60,401 bases of DNA, taken from assembly GCA_021299855.1 (NCBI GenBank), contig JAJTEY010000007.1, positions 1 to 60,401 of the forward strand. The letters are read 5' to 3'. Source of the stretch: Bacteroidota bacterium. Its GTDB lineage: Bacteria; Bacteroidota; Bacteroidia; Palsa-965. The notes beneath the pieces are model-generated. The model had not been told where the DNA came from, ran no database searches, and saw only the letters and a list, made by a program, of their open reading frames with translations. Positions 27,674-38,345 of this stretch are shown piece by piece. Within the stretch, counting starts at the first letter, position 1. The number at the start of each line of letters is the position of its first letter. A program made the translations under genes and the position numbers.

Positions 27674-30600
27674 TCCTTTTATAACGAGGCGATTCGGAAC
27701 GTTACAAAATAGTAACCGCGCTTATTATTTATTGATATTGTGTTTTTTGCTTTGTGAAAGGTTGCTTGCTCAACCTTTTGGCAACGAATGGATCAATTAC
27801 AATCAACGCTATCTTAAAATCAAAGTTGTTAATGATGGTGTGTATCGTATAGATTCCGCGACGTTAGCCAATGGCGTAGCATTAACAGGCGGCTCACTCA
27901 GTGCTATTGATCCAAGATATTTTCAGTTGTTTCGTTTAGGCGTGGAACAGCCCATTTGGATAGAAGGCGAGAGCGACGGTCAATTTAACAACTCTGATTT
28001 TATTGAATTTTACGGTGAACGTAATCGTGGTGAAGCAGATGCAGAACTGTACGGTGGCATTGCACAACAACTCAATCCATACTACAGTTTATTTTCTGAT
28101 ACCGCTATTTATTTTCTGACGTGGAACAATGCGATAAATAATTTACGTTACTCCTTTTATCAGGACACTGCATTTAGTTCTTACACGCCTTCACCCTATT
28201 TTTTAAGTAAAGAAATATATGCGGGAAGCATTTACATGCAAGGTGCTACAGATGGTGTCGGGGTTACTGACCCTCAGTACATTCCGACAGAAGGATTTTA
28301 TGGACCCGAATTTTATTTCGGGCAGAGCACTACAATACCACTAACTTCATCGAGCGCTTTTTCTTCGGGCCCTGCAGCCCGGCTTCGAGTTCGAGTTGGT
28401 TCGCATTCCAATGACTATGCCGTTGCCAACGAAAACACCGTTCGTGTTCAATATAACAGCACTGTTTACGACACCACATACGATGGTTACGCAGTGTACA
28501 CCTACGATCAATTTTTCCCTGCGGCAGATTTAAACGCCGCACAATTGCAGGTAGCAGTTGCCAGTTTGAATAATGCATCTGCCGCTTCATCCGGGCGTAC
28601 AGCTGTTGCTTTTGCAGAACTTACTTACCCGCATACCTGGAACATGGACAGCAGGACGCGTTATGCCGGTTTGCTTCCTGATAATACATTGCAAGGCTCA
28701 TCTCTGCTAAACATGGTTAACATGGGAGGAGTAGGAGCCGTGTACGTGTATGATAGATACGGGAACCGACGCATTCCAACAATCTTTGGACCTCAAGGCT
28801 TTCAGGCAGTAGTGCCTAACGGCAATGGAAGCGAGAAACCATTCGTTGTTTTTATTGAATCCGGAATTCAAAATATTACTTCGTTAACTCCGGCCGGTGC
28901 AAATGGCACGTTCACGAATTATGGCGCGAACCTCGGTGATTCGTCTTTTGTAATTGTTACGCATGGCAAGTTGTGGAATGTTGCTCAGGATTATCAAACT
29001 TATCGTGCCTCAATCGCCGGTGGATCGCAACATGTCATTCTGGCCAATGTTGAAGAATTATACGATCAATTTGCCTTTGGAATTCATCATCACGCTAACA
29101 GCATTCGTAATTTTTCGGATTACTTAATTCAAAATAGTCCGTCTGCACCGCGACATTTATTTCTCTTCGGAAAATCTTATTACACGTACTTATCGCGATC
29201 ACAACCGTACTACTCTATGTGTCTCGTTCCGACCTACGGTTATCCTTCAACAGACATCGGTTTTACAGCAGGTTTAAATGGAACTAATTGGGAACCGGCA
29301 ATTGCAACAGGACGATTAGCGGCAAAGGATAGCACCGAGGCGCGTTGGTATTTGGACAAAGTGATTGAATATGAAAATAACGCACCTGCGGAATGGATGA
29401 AGCATGTGTTACACTTCGGAGGGGGAACAAGTACTGCCGAACAAAATACATTCAAATATTATTTGCAGACATACGAAGCAACAATTGAAGACACTGCTTT
29501 TGGTGGTGTTGTACAAACGTATTTAAAGACGAGTTCAAACCCAATTCAAATTAATTCGTCTGATACTTTACGCAGAAGAATTGAAGACGGCGTATCCATT
29601 ATGACTTTTTTTGGACACGCTTCCGGAACAGGATTTGACCAAAGCATCGACGACCCGTCAACATATAACAACTTCGATCGTTATCCTTTGCTGATTGCCA
29701 ACTCCTGTTATGCTGGTGATTTACACTCAACAGGAACTAGTTCCAGCGAAGCCTTCACATTAATCGAAAACAAAGGAACGATTGGTTACATAGCTTCGGT
29801 AGGATTGGGAATTGCAGGTTTCTTGGATGCTTATACCTCGCGGTTATATAAGGCGATTGGTCAAACCGAATATGGGAATAGCATTGGTGCTTGTATGCAA
29901 CGTGCAGCTTTTGATGCTCAGAATAGCAATCCATCGAGCTTGTTCATGAAAGCGACCATTATGGAAATGACGCTACACGGTGATCCTGCCGTGAGAATTA
30001 ATTCGATCAAACAACCGGATTATGTTATTACAAATGCCGATGTTTCTTTCGATCAGCAAACTTATCCGGATTCTATTATTGTGAACAGTGTGATAAGCAA
30101 TGTGGGCAAGGCAATTAATGATACCATTGTGATACGCATGCAACGTCGTTTACCTAATGGTGATACAGCAACTTACTTCAAACAAGTGCGTGCCCCATAT
30201 TATCGCGACACCGTTTCTTTCATAGTTCCTGTTGATGTGCAGAATGGAATCGGGTTAAATCGTTTTAATATTTACGTTGACTTTTACGGGCAAGTTGCTG
30301 AATTCAACGAAACCAATAATTACACCATTCCTGATGTCGATTTATTAATTAAGGGAAGTGCCATTGCGCCGATCTATCCGTATCCATACGCAGTAATTCC
30401 TACCGATACGGTCACACTCAAAGCTTCTACAATCAATGTATTTGAACCACAACGGACGTATCGTTTTGAATTGGATACAACTGATTTATTTAACAGTCCC
30501 TTCAAACAAACATATGTCATCAATGCATCCGGGGGAGTCGTATCATGGAGACCAACTTTATTAACTGCTGATAGCTCGGTGTACTTCTGGCGTGTGAGTC

Positions 30601-31268
30601 CGGATTCGATTACACCAACTGATGCATTTGTGTGGAGAGAATCATCCTTTCAATATATCAATGGACAAACCGGTTGGGGACAGGATCACATCTATCAATT
30701 TAAAAACGATGATTACCAATATGTTCAATTGAATCGACCTCAACGACGTTTTGATTTTGTGAATGACGTTAAAACCATTAGCGTGAAGAATGGCATTTAC
30801 GGCCCAACCGTGCCTTGGAATGAGGTTTGGTACAAAATGAATGGTGCTACGCAACACATTTTTACTTGCGCTCCTCCGGGTGTTTCTATTGCAGTAATAG
30901 ATCCTGTTAGCGGGAATCCTTGGAGTTTTAATGTTAGTACGCCCGGCGTGCATCCTGTGTATGGTAACTATGCCTGTGTCGCTAATCAGCCATTACAAGC
31001 ATTTGATTATTTTGATAATGATTCCAGTTGGCGCGCATCAATTGAATCCTTCATTAACCAAATTCCAACAGGACATTACGTTTTAGTATACAGTCAGTGG
31101 TTGCACTCGGCAAGTCAGTATAACACGGGGCTGCGTAATGCTTTGCAATCTATTGGAAGCGGTATGGTTTCAGGATACAATTGTCACCAACTGGAGGGAA
31201 GGACATATTGCTTCAGAAATTATAGGGCCTGCAAGTGCATGGGGCTCTTTACACTGGAAACAGGTTGA
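27630..31268 (+). pseudogene. PorU2-like C25 family peptidase, N-terminal part of a broken gene
   Basis: 1,212 codons of a T9SS sortase-like C25 protein. The start is uncertain: ATG 27630 lies in the preceding gene and gives a long basic n-region before the export signal YYLLILCFLLCERLLAQ. The peptidase domain carries the C25 His and Cys in TFFGHASGTG and IANSCYAGDLHSTG. After ALQSIGSGMV (about 31166) the frame runs into an unrelated tail and stops at 31268, while the downstream half continues in the next frame from about 31165. Family members have ~30-35 residues here (a glycine-rich, Tyr/Phe-containing stretch) before DTI-TNW, so I infer an out-of-frame internal deletion rather than a one-base slip. 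The remaining part could still fold as a peptidase. Confidence 0.75.
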
Positions 31269-32580
31269 TGATGAAACGCCAAGTAATGATTCTGTGGCGT
31301 TAGAGATATGGGGAATAGACAATCAGGGTAACAAAACCATGATTCAACGTTTACCCGAAGACAGTACAGACCTATTGAATTTAGGGAATCTCGTAAATGT
31401 TAATTCATATCCGCGGTTACAATTAATATTGAGAACCATTGACGACACGAATCGCACACCTGCTCAATTACAGCGTTGGCATGTGCTGTATACTCCATTA
31501 CCCGATGCGGCACTCGATCCTCCATTAGAGTTTAGTTTATACAACGACACTATTCAGGAAGGCGACAGCATTAAACTTCGAATGGCGGTAAGAAACGTTA
31601 CGGAATGGGCGTTTTCAGACAGCTTACTCATCACATATTGGATTAAAGATCGTAACGGCAACATTCACAACCTGCCTCAACAGCTAACTGCTCCTCCATT
31701 TGCGGGCTTCACGTATTTTACCGCAACCTTAAATTTCTCGACAGAAGGCTATCCGGGATTAAACGAATTGTGGATGGAAGTAAATCCTGTTGGTAACCTG
31801 AACAGTCAGCCTGAACGACATCATTTCAATAATATTGCCATGATGCCGTTTTACGTCGGCACTGATCAAATTAATCCATTACTCGATGTTACGTTTGATG
31901 GAATGCACATCATGAATGGCGACATCGTTTCCGCGCGTCCGCAAATTCTGATTACACTAAAAGATGAAAATCAATTTTTAGCATTGAACGATACTGCAGA
32001 TTTCCGCGTGTTTATTCGCAGACCAAATCAGTCCAACTTGGAATTGTTACCCTGGAATAGTGAACTACAATTCACACCGGCTGTATTACCGAATAATAGC
32101 TGCAAAATTCTATACATGCCAACATTACAAACAGACGGCGTGTATGAGCTTTTAGTACAAGCTAAAGACCGATCATCAAATAACTCAGGATTGGTTGATT
32201 ATCGAATCACGTTTGAAGTAATTAACAAAGCAACTATCACCAACGTTATTAATTATCCTAATCCGTTCACCACGTCAACTCAGTTTGTATTTACATTAAC
32301 CGGTAGTGAAGTTCCTCAAGTGTTTACTATTCAAATCATGACCATTAGCGGTAAGGTAGTTCGGGAAATCAGTCGAGAAGAATTGGGAGATATTCGTATC
32401 GGAAGAAACATCACGACTTATGCATGGGACGGCACGGATCAGTTCGGCGATCGTTTAGCGAATGGGGTGTATTTGTATCGTGTCATTACCCGATTAAATG
32501 GGAATGCTATTGAACAGCGGGAAAGCGGCGCTGATTCTTACATTATTCAAGGATGGGGCAAAATGTACCTCATGCGATAA
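31138..32580 (+). pseudogene. PorU2-like C25 family peptidase, C-terminal part of the broken gene
   Basis: Frame-shifted continuation of the preceding gene. The meaningful sequence begins about 31171 with DTIVTNWREGHIASEIIGPA; the ATG at 31138 is fortuitous. It holds Ig-like beta domains and ends with a sorting-type domain: VINYPNPFTTSTQFVFTL, then DGTDQFGDRLANGVYLYRV, typical of FlgD/T9SS C-terminal folds. The whole intact protein would be about 1,650 residues. There is no start signal of its own, so it is probably not translated unless the break is an assembly error. Confidence 0.75.
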
Positions 32581-32606
32581 TCTTCGTTTTAACTCGTATT
32601 CAATAA

Positions 32607-32614
32607 TATCTTTG
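32607..32614 (+). promoter_or_regulatory. -7 promoter element of lnt
   Basis: TATCTTTG, exact TAnnTTTG match, ending five bases before the ATG at 32620; predicts a leaderless mRNA. The -33 region is not clear. Confidence 0.5.
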
Positions 32615-32619
32615 CAGCA

Positions 32620-34242
32620 ATGAATAGAAAGTTATTGTTTCTTTCTTTAAGCGCTGCGTTTTTGCTGATCGTATCGTGGCCGCACTTCGGATTTTCTCCA
32701 CTGATTTTTATGGCGTGGATTCCGTTGTTATTGTTAGAACAACACATCATTACTGATACGCGCTTTAAGAGCAAACATCTGTTTTTGTATTCTTATCTCA
32801 CGTTCTTCCTTTGGAATCTTGGCACGACGTGGTGGATCTATTATGCTTCTGCCGGTGGTGCAGCAATGGCCATATTGTGTAATGCACTGTTAATGGCTTT
32901 TACATTTCAGATTTACCACTTGCTTCGCAAGAAAATAAATAAAACATGGAATGTTATTTTAATAATTCCGGTTTGGATTGCATTTGAATATCTTCACTTA
33001 GATTGGGACTTAACATGGCCTTGGTTAACGCTTGGCAACAACCTCGCGTCATTTCCGCAACTGGTGCAGTGGTATGAGTTCACAGGAGTATTTGGTGGCA
33101 GTCTTTGGATATTAAGTTTCAATGTCATCCTATTCCATTTGTATTATTACAGAAATACGCTTTATCGTGACTTTAAAAGAAGAATTATAATTACATCCGC
33201 TCTGATTCTGATTGTATTTATTCCGACAGTTTTTTCATTGCTCTTGTATTACAATTTTGAAGACCGACAGGATCCAACTACGTCAATTAATGTTGTTGTT
33301 GTGCAACCCAACATTGATCCTTATCGAAAATTTAGTTCTGATTTCAAGGAACAACTTCAACGCATGACTGATCTCGCAGTAGCAAAAACTGATACATCAA
33401 CTGATTATCTGGTTATGCCGGAAACTGCATTGGTAGAAGATATTTGGGAGAACGAAATGCAGTATTCTTTCAGTATTCGTCGCTTAAGTGAATTGAGTAA
33501 GCGCATGAACGGTGTAAAAATAATTACCGGCGCATCGACTGCGCGGTTTTATGCAGAAAACGAAACGCTTAGTGCAACCGCGAGAAAATTAAAGATGCAA
33601 CCTGGCTATTACGACAACTACAATACCGCAGTTTATTTGGATAGCACCGGCAAACTGGATGTATATCACAAGTCAAAATTAGTTCCGGGTGTGGAGAAGA
33701 TGCCTTTCCCAAAATACCTGCGTTTTCTGGAAGATTTGGCCATTGATATGGGCGGCACAAAAGGTTCACTTGGAGTACAAGAAGATCGCTCCGTGTTTGT
33801 TCCTTCCTACGGTGACGGAGTTATTGCACCGGTAATTTGTTACGAAAGTATTTATGGTGATTATGTTTCGGAATACCTGCGCAACGGAGCTAATTTTATT
33901 TTCATCATCACCAACGATGGGTGGTGGGACGACACTCCCGGTTACAAACAGCATTTGTTGTACGGAAGATTACGTGCCATAGAAACCAGAAAAAGTATTG
34001 CGCGTTCCGCAAACACCGGAATTTCCTGTTTTATCAATAGACGCGGAGATATTGAACAAGCTACCACTTGGTGGCAACCTGCAGCGATTAAAGGAACACT
34101 AACCTCACAAACCACTCAAACATTTTATACACGGCACGGTGATTTCATCGGAATTGCGTGCTTATACATAGCATTAGCAAGTATTTCAATCGGCTCAATA
34201 CTATACTTGCTTTCCTATTTGCAGCGGTTCAAGAATAAGTAA
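32620..34242 (+). CDS. lnt: Apolipoprotein N-acyltransferase
   Basis: A 540-residue inner-membrane enzyme that adds the third acyl chain to lipoproteins, using phospholipid as donor. The N-terminal ~205 residues hold 6-7 membrane spans, then a nitrilase-like periplasmic domain, then a last span near residue 515. The catalytic triad is visible: Glu268 (MPETAL), Lys353 (YHKSKLVPGVE) and Cys407 (ICYES). It is close in length to E. coli Lnt (512). The window's several predicted lipoproteins would be its substrates. Confidence 0.96.
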   Translation: MNRKLLFLSLSAAFLLIVSWPHFGFSPLIFMAWIPLLLLEQHIITDTRFKSKHLFLYSYLTFFLWNLGTTWWIYYASAGGAAMAILCNALLMAFTFQIYHLLRKKINKTWNVILIIPVWIAFEYLHLDWDLTWPWLTLGNNLASFPQLVQWYEFTGVFGGSLWILSFNVILFHLYYYRNTLYRDFKRRIIITSALILIVFIPTVFSLLLYYNFEDRQDPTTSINVVVVQPNIDPYRKFSSDFKEQLQRMTDLAVAKTDTSTDYLVMPETALVEDIWENEMQYSFSIRRLSELSKRMNGVKIITGASTARFYAENETLSATARKLKMQPGYYDNYNTAVYLDSTGKLDVYHKSKLVPGVEKMPFPKYLRFLEDLAIDMGGTKGSLGVQEDRSVFVPSYGDGVIAPVICYESIYGDYVSEYLRNGANFIFIITNDGWWDDTPGYKQHLLYGRLRAIETRKSIARSANTGISCFINRRGDIEQATTWWQPAAIKGTLTSQTTQTFYTRHGDFIGIACLYIALASISIGSILYLLSYLQRFKNK

Positions 34243-34248
34243 AACCTG

Positions 34249-34256
34249 TACATTTG
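34249..34256 (+). promoter_or_regulatory. -7 promoter element of lpd
   Basis: TACATTTG, exact TAnnTTTG match, 21 bases before the ATG at 34278. No TTG at the usual distance. Confidence 0.45.
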
Positions 34257-34277
34257 TGCTTCAAAAACCAAGAGGTT

Positions 34278-35684
34278 ATGGATCAGTTTGATGTTATTGT
34301 TATTGGCTCAGGGCCGGGAGGATATGTTTCCGCAATTCGCTGTGCTCAACTTGGACTTAAAACCGCAATCATTGAAAAATACAATGCATTGGGCGGGACT
34401 TGTTTAAACGTGGGATGTATTCCATCCAAAGCGCTCTTAGATTCTTCTGAACATTACTACAATGCGGTGCATCATTTTTCCGAGCACGGCATTGATGTAT
34501 CCAAGCCTAAGGTGGATTTAAAAAAAATGATCGACCGTAAGGCGGATGTGGTGAAACAAACTTCACAGGGAATCTCTTTCCTGATGAAGAAAAATAAAAT
34601 CACCACATTCATAGGAATGGGTTCATTTGTTGACAAGAATACCGTTCGTGTAACTGACGGTGCAGGTAAAACAACTGATATTGGAGGTAAACACATCATC
34701 ATTGCAACGGGTTCTAAACCTTCCACATTGCCGGGCATAACAATCGACAAGAAGCGTGTGATTACATCTACTGAAGCGCTTTCACTTCAGGAAATTCCGA
34801 AACACATGATCGTAATCGGTGGTGGAGTTATCGGATTGGAATTGGGATCAGTGTATGCGCGTTTAGGCAGTAAAGTTAGCGTTGTAGAATTTACCAATTC
34901 AATTATTGGTACTATGGACGGAGCTTTAGGCACGGAATTACTCAAAGTGTTGAAGAAACAAGGTCTCGAGTTTTACTTAGGCCATAAGGTTACTGAAGTT
35001 GCTGCTAAAGCAAAAGAAGTTACCGTTAAAGCAGAAGATTTAGCTAAAGATCAAACAATCGAGTTGCATGGCGATTATGTTTTAGTATCCGTTGGTCGTC
35101 GTGCATATACAGATGGTTTAAATCTTGACAAAGCAGGATTAACTGCTGATGAGCGCGGCCGTGTTCTAGTAAATGATCATTTACAAACAGCGGTTCCTCA
35201 CATTTACGCTATTGGTGATGTGGTGCGAGGAGCAATGTTAGCGCATAAAGCAGAAGAAGAAGGTGTATTTGTTGCCGAAACAATTGCAGGTCAGCATCCA
35301 CACATTAACTATAATTTGATTCCGGGTGTAGTTTATACCTGGCCGGAAGTTGCGGGTGTGGGTTATACAGAAGAACAGTTAAAGCAAGCAGGTCGTAAGT
35401 ACAAGTCGGGATCATTTCCGTTCAAAGCCAGCGGACGTGCCCGTGCGAGTATGGATACAGATGGATTCATCAAAGTACTTGCGGATGCCGAGAATGATGA
35501 AATACTCGGCGTTCACATGATTGGACCACGCGTTGCGGATATTATCGGAGAAGCTGTTGTGGCAATGGAGTACAGAGCCAGCGCAGAAGACATCAGCAGA
35601 ATGAGTCACGCCCATCCGACGTTTAGCGAAGCTTTGAAAGAAGCTTGTTTAGATGCAACAGGCAAGCGCGCACTGAATATGTAA
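34278..35684 (+). CDS. lpdA: Dihydrolipoyl dehydrogenase (E3)
   Basis: A 468-residue FAD disulfide reductase, the E3 part of pyruvate and 2-oxoglutarate dehydrogenase complexes. Seen: FAD site VIGSGPGGYVSAIRCAQLG, redox disulfide GGTCLNVGCIPSK, NAD site VIGGGVIGLELGSVYARLG, and the active-site His-Glu of the partner subunit, SHAHPTFSEALKEA. ATG at 34278 (MDQFDVIVIG) is preferred to an upstream in-frame ATG because AGAGG precedes it and a -7 element overlaps the extension. It is a single gene with a strong terminator; no E1/E2 genes are here. Confidence 0.97.
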   Translation: MDQFDVIVIGSGPGGYVSAIRCAQLGLKTAIIEKYNALGGTCLNVGCIPSKALLDSSEHYYNAVHHFSEHGIDVSKPKVDLKKMIDRKADVVKQTSQGISFLMKKNKITTFIGMGSFVDKNTVRVTDGAGKTTDIGGKHIIIATGSKPSTLPGITIDKKRVITSTEALSLQEIPKHMIVIGGGVIGLELGSVYARLGSKVSVVEFTNSIIGTMDGALGTELLKVLKKQGLEFYLGHKVTEVAAKAKEVTVKAEDLAKDQTIELHGDYVLVSVGRRAYTDGLNLDKAGLTADERGRVLVNDHLQTAVPHIYAIGDVVRGAMLAHKAEEEGVFVAETIAGQHPHINYNLIPGVVYTWPEVAGVGYTEEQLKQAGRKYKSGSFPFKASGRARASMDTDGFIKVLADAENDEILGVHMIGPRVADIIGEAVVAMEYRASAEDISRMSHAHPTFSEALKEACLDATGKRALNM

Positions 35685-35707
35685 ACTAAAATCATTCGAG
35701 TTTGTTA

Positions 35708-35739
35708 AAGATGTGTTGCACGTGCAGCACATCTTTTTT
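35708..35739 (+). terminator. Intrinsic terminator between lpdA and hemH
   Basis: Twelve-bp stem AAGATGTGTTGC / GCAGCACATCTT with one G-T pair and loop ACGT, followed by TTTTA. It lies only five bases before the hemH ATG, so hemH must start from a promoter that overlaps it or rely on readthrough. Confidence 0.85.
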
Positions 35740-35744
35740 ATACC

Positions 35745-36761
35745 ATGAAAACAGGAATACTGCTCATCAACTTAGGAACTCCGGACAGCCCTTCTACAGG
35801 TGATGTCCGAAAATATTTACGTGAATTTCTGAGTGATCCGGAAGTGATTGACATTAATCCTATAGGGAGATGGTTGCTGGTGAATTTGATTATCGCACCA
35901 TTCCGTGCGCCAAAATCGGCCAAACTGTACAGCGAAATTTGGACCAAAGAAGGAAGTCCACTGTTGTTGTATGGCATTGAATTAAAAAACAAGGTACAGC
36001 AGGCTCTAGGTGAATCATTTGTAGTTGAGCTTGGCATGCGTTATCAATCACCTTCACTTGAATCTGCTTTTCAAAAATTAATTGCTTCCGGCGTTGATCG
36101 GATTGTTGCATTACCGTTGTATCCCCAGTACGCATCATCTACAACAGGTTCAACGATAACAGCAATTAATGAAACCTGTGCTAAATTAAAATGGGACATG
36201 TCGAAGCTTCACATCGTTGAGCGCTTTCACCATCTCGAGTCCTATAAAGAGGCATTAATTAAAACCGCAGCTAATTACAGTTACCGCGATTACGATCATG
36301 TAATCTTTAGTTTTCATGGTGTACCGCAACGACACATTACCAAAACGGACCAAAAACTCGGCAGTGGGCAATGTAAATTTGGCTCATGTTGTGAAACAAT
36401 AAACGAGGGCAACAAATATTGTTATCGTGCGAATTGTGTTGTAACCGCTAATGATCTTGCTGCTGCATTGGCCATTCCGAAAGAAAAATATACCATCAGT
36501 TTTCAATCGCGCTTAGGACGCGACCCTTGGGTACAACCTTATTCCGACCAAACGATTATTGAATTGGGAAAATCCGGCAAAAAGAAACTGTTAGTTTTCT
36601 CACCTGCATTTGTTGCGGATTGTTTAGAGACCATTCATGAAATTGGTGTGGAATATGACGAACTCTTCCAAGAACACGGAGGTGAAGAAGTTACGCTTGT
36701 ACCATCGCTTAATGTTGAAGACTTTTGGGTAGATGCCGTTGTAACAATTGTAAACTCCTGA
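35745..36761 (+). CDS. hemH: Ferrochelatase
   Basis: A 338-residue enzyme that inserts Fe2+ into protoporphyrin IX in heme synthesis. Seen: GILLINLGTPDSP at the N-terminus, the catalytic His in IFSFHGVPQRH, the SRLGRDPWVQPYSD segment and the acidic FVADCLETIHEIGVEYDE. A Cys-rich stretch (CKFGSCCETINEGNKYCYRANC, about residues 208-229) is present; Cys-rich inserts at this place occur in Bacteroidota homologues and may bind a metal cluster (not proven). No other heme genes are nearby. Confidence 0.95.
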   Translation: MKTGILLINLGTPDSPSTGDVRKYLREFLSDPEVIDINPIGRWLLVNLIIAPFRAPKSAKLYSEIWTKEGSPLLLYGIELKNKVQQALGESFVVELGMRYQSPSLESAFQKLIASGVDRIVALPLYPQYASSTTGSTITAINETCAKLKWDMSKLHIVERFHHLESYKEALIKTAANYSYRDYDHVIFSFHGVPQRHITKTDQKLGSGQCKFGSCCETINEGNKYCYRANCVVTANDLAAALAIPKEKYTISFQSRLGRDPWVQPYSDQTIIELGKSGKKKLLVFSPAFVADCLETIHEIGVEYDELFQEHGGEEVTLVPSLNVEDFWVDAVVTIVNS

Positions 36762-37169
36762 AGATATAATTGGAAGAAAACCAAACGAGTATTTAGAACT
36801 AAATAATCCATAAAAACTACTTCACGTCCGCGTGATACAGATGAATAGAAAATCGTACCAGAGTATGATATTATTCGAATTCCAAGAATTCTAATTGGTA
36901 AAAGATGATTCTCTTAGGTAGTTGGACAGTAGATTTATTCTATCAAACTTAATTATAAATTACAACGTTTAAATATGTCTTTTAATCAATGGTTACTATA
37001 TCAGACAGACAAATTCTACGCATGTAAGTGACCAGTTTAAACGTGCACCGCAATGCGATGTAGCTACACATATTTTATTATCGGGATGACCTGAAACCTC
37101 ATAATCATGCAATTCGGTACATTTGAACAATATGTCCCTGTCGATTTGTAAAAAAATACACAAAGACCA
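36762..37169. other. 408-base AT-rich intergenic region without recognised gene
   Basis: No frame here is supported. Both strands are full of stops and the base composition is more AT-rich than the flanks. GAATTC occurs twice close together (about 36879-36891). The only signal I see is a TACATTTG element at 37118-37125 that could drive pabB. It may be decayed sequence. Confidence 0.4.
37118..37125 (+). promoter_or_regulatory. -7 promoter element of pabB
   Basis: TACATTTG, exact TAnnTTTG match; predicted start near 37130, 40 bases before the ATG. No clear -33. Confidence 0.4.
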
Positions 37170-38345
37170 ATGATAACGTGCTTGTTGGAACTTGATCAAT
37201 TCAGAAACGTGTACGTAGGAAGAAATGCTTCTGGTTGGTTAATTGCTGTCGGTAATAACGAAATAAGCATAACCGATGAATTTATTGGAACCTGGTCCTT
37301 TGGTCACATTACCTACGACTACAAAAACGAAATCGAGGCTTTACAATCTAAACAACAATCCGCTTTTCGATTTCCGAATCTTAGTTTCTTTCAACCTGAA
37401 GTGGTCGTCTTGTTGAAATCGAATGATATTGAAATTTTATACAGCTCTAATCCGGCCTGTGAAAAAAAATTAATACGTGCGCTTAATAAAAGGGCTCCAT
37501 TAAAATCTTATAACCTTAATAGCAGAAACATTGTTGCTTTATCGACAAAAGGAGAATATTTGCAAAACGTCCGAAAGTTGCTTCACCATATTCAACAAGG
37601 CGACATTTACGAAATCAACTATTGTATCGGGTTTCGTTATAACGGAACAATTGATCCGTACGCAACGTTCAGCAAACTATGGGAGCTAACCGAAGCGCCA
37701 TTTTCTTGTTTCTATAAACGCGACAATCAATTTGTTCTATGCGCTAGTCCGGAACGTTACATCTGCAAAACCGGTTCTACATTGATTTCTCAGCCTATAA
37801 AAGGCACAGCCGCTCGTTCAGAGAATAAAGAAATCGATATTCAACACAAGAAGGAATTGCAATCCAACTCGAAAGAACGCGCGGAAAACGTCATGATCGT
37901 GGATATCGTTCGCAATGATCTTTCGCGCATTGCACAGCGTGGTTCCGTTCGTGTTAAGGAATTATGTAAAGTGTACAGTTATAAAACGGTGCATCAGATG
38001 ATTTCTACCGTAGCTTGCGAGTTAAAACCGGATATTATGTTTAAGGATATTATCCACGCTACTTTCCCAATGGGCTCCATGACAGGCGCACCTAAAGTAC
38101 GGGCCATGCAGTTGGCTGATCACTACGAAAATTTTCAAAGAGGAATGTATTCCGGAACGATTGGTTATATAGCTCCCAACGGTGATTTTGATTTCAACGT
38201 TGTCATTCGTGCCATCGTGTATGATCGCGAAAAACAAATTGCGGAGTTATATGCAGGCTCCGCAATTACAGCTAATTGTAATCCTGAAAAAGAATACGAA
38301 GAGTGCCTGCTGAAAGCGCAAAGCATGATTCGTGCTTTGAATTGA
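37170..38345 (+). CDS. pabB: Aminodeoxychorismate synthase component I (chorismate-binding)
   Basis: A 391-residue enzyme of the anthranilate/aminodeoxychorismate synthase family. The PIKGTAAR motif (Lys211) is diagnostic for PabB, since TrpE has Ala in place of this Lys. Further motifs: GDIYEINYCIGF, ENVMIVDIVRNDLSRIA and TFPMGSMTGAPKVRAM. With a glutaminase subunit (PabA, not in the window) it makes the folate precursor aminodeoxychorismate. The N-terminal third is short and divergent, as in many single PabB proteins. Its 3' end overlaps tilS. Confidence 0.93.
   Translation: MITCLLELDQFRNVYVGRNASGWLIAVGNNEISITDEFIGTWSFGHITYDYKNEIEALQSKQQSAFRFPNLSFFQPEVVVLLKSNDIEILYSSNPACEKKLIRALNKRAPLKSYNLNSRNIVALSTKGEYLQNVRKLLHHIQQGDIYEINYCIGFRYNGTIDPYATFSKLWELTEAPFSCFYKRDNQFVLCASPERYICKTGSTLISQPIKGTAARSENKEIDIQHKKELQSNSKERAENVMIVDIVRNDLSRIAQRGSVRVKELCKVYSYKTVHQMISTVACELKPDIMFKDIIHATFPMGSMTGAPKVRAMQLADHYENFQRGMYSGTIGYIAPNGDFDFNVVIRAIVYDREKQIAELYAGSAITANCNPEKEYEECLLKAQSMIRALN

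Noticed and set aside
36362-36440. Cys-rich insertion in hemH as a foreign fusion
   Set aside because: Cys-rich segments at this site occur in Bacteroidota ferrochelatases; the flanking motifs continue in frame.
36996-37199. A 67-codon minus-strand frame across the pabB start
   Set aside because: No motif, no start signal, overlaps the pabB promoter and start; AT-rich chance frame.
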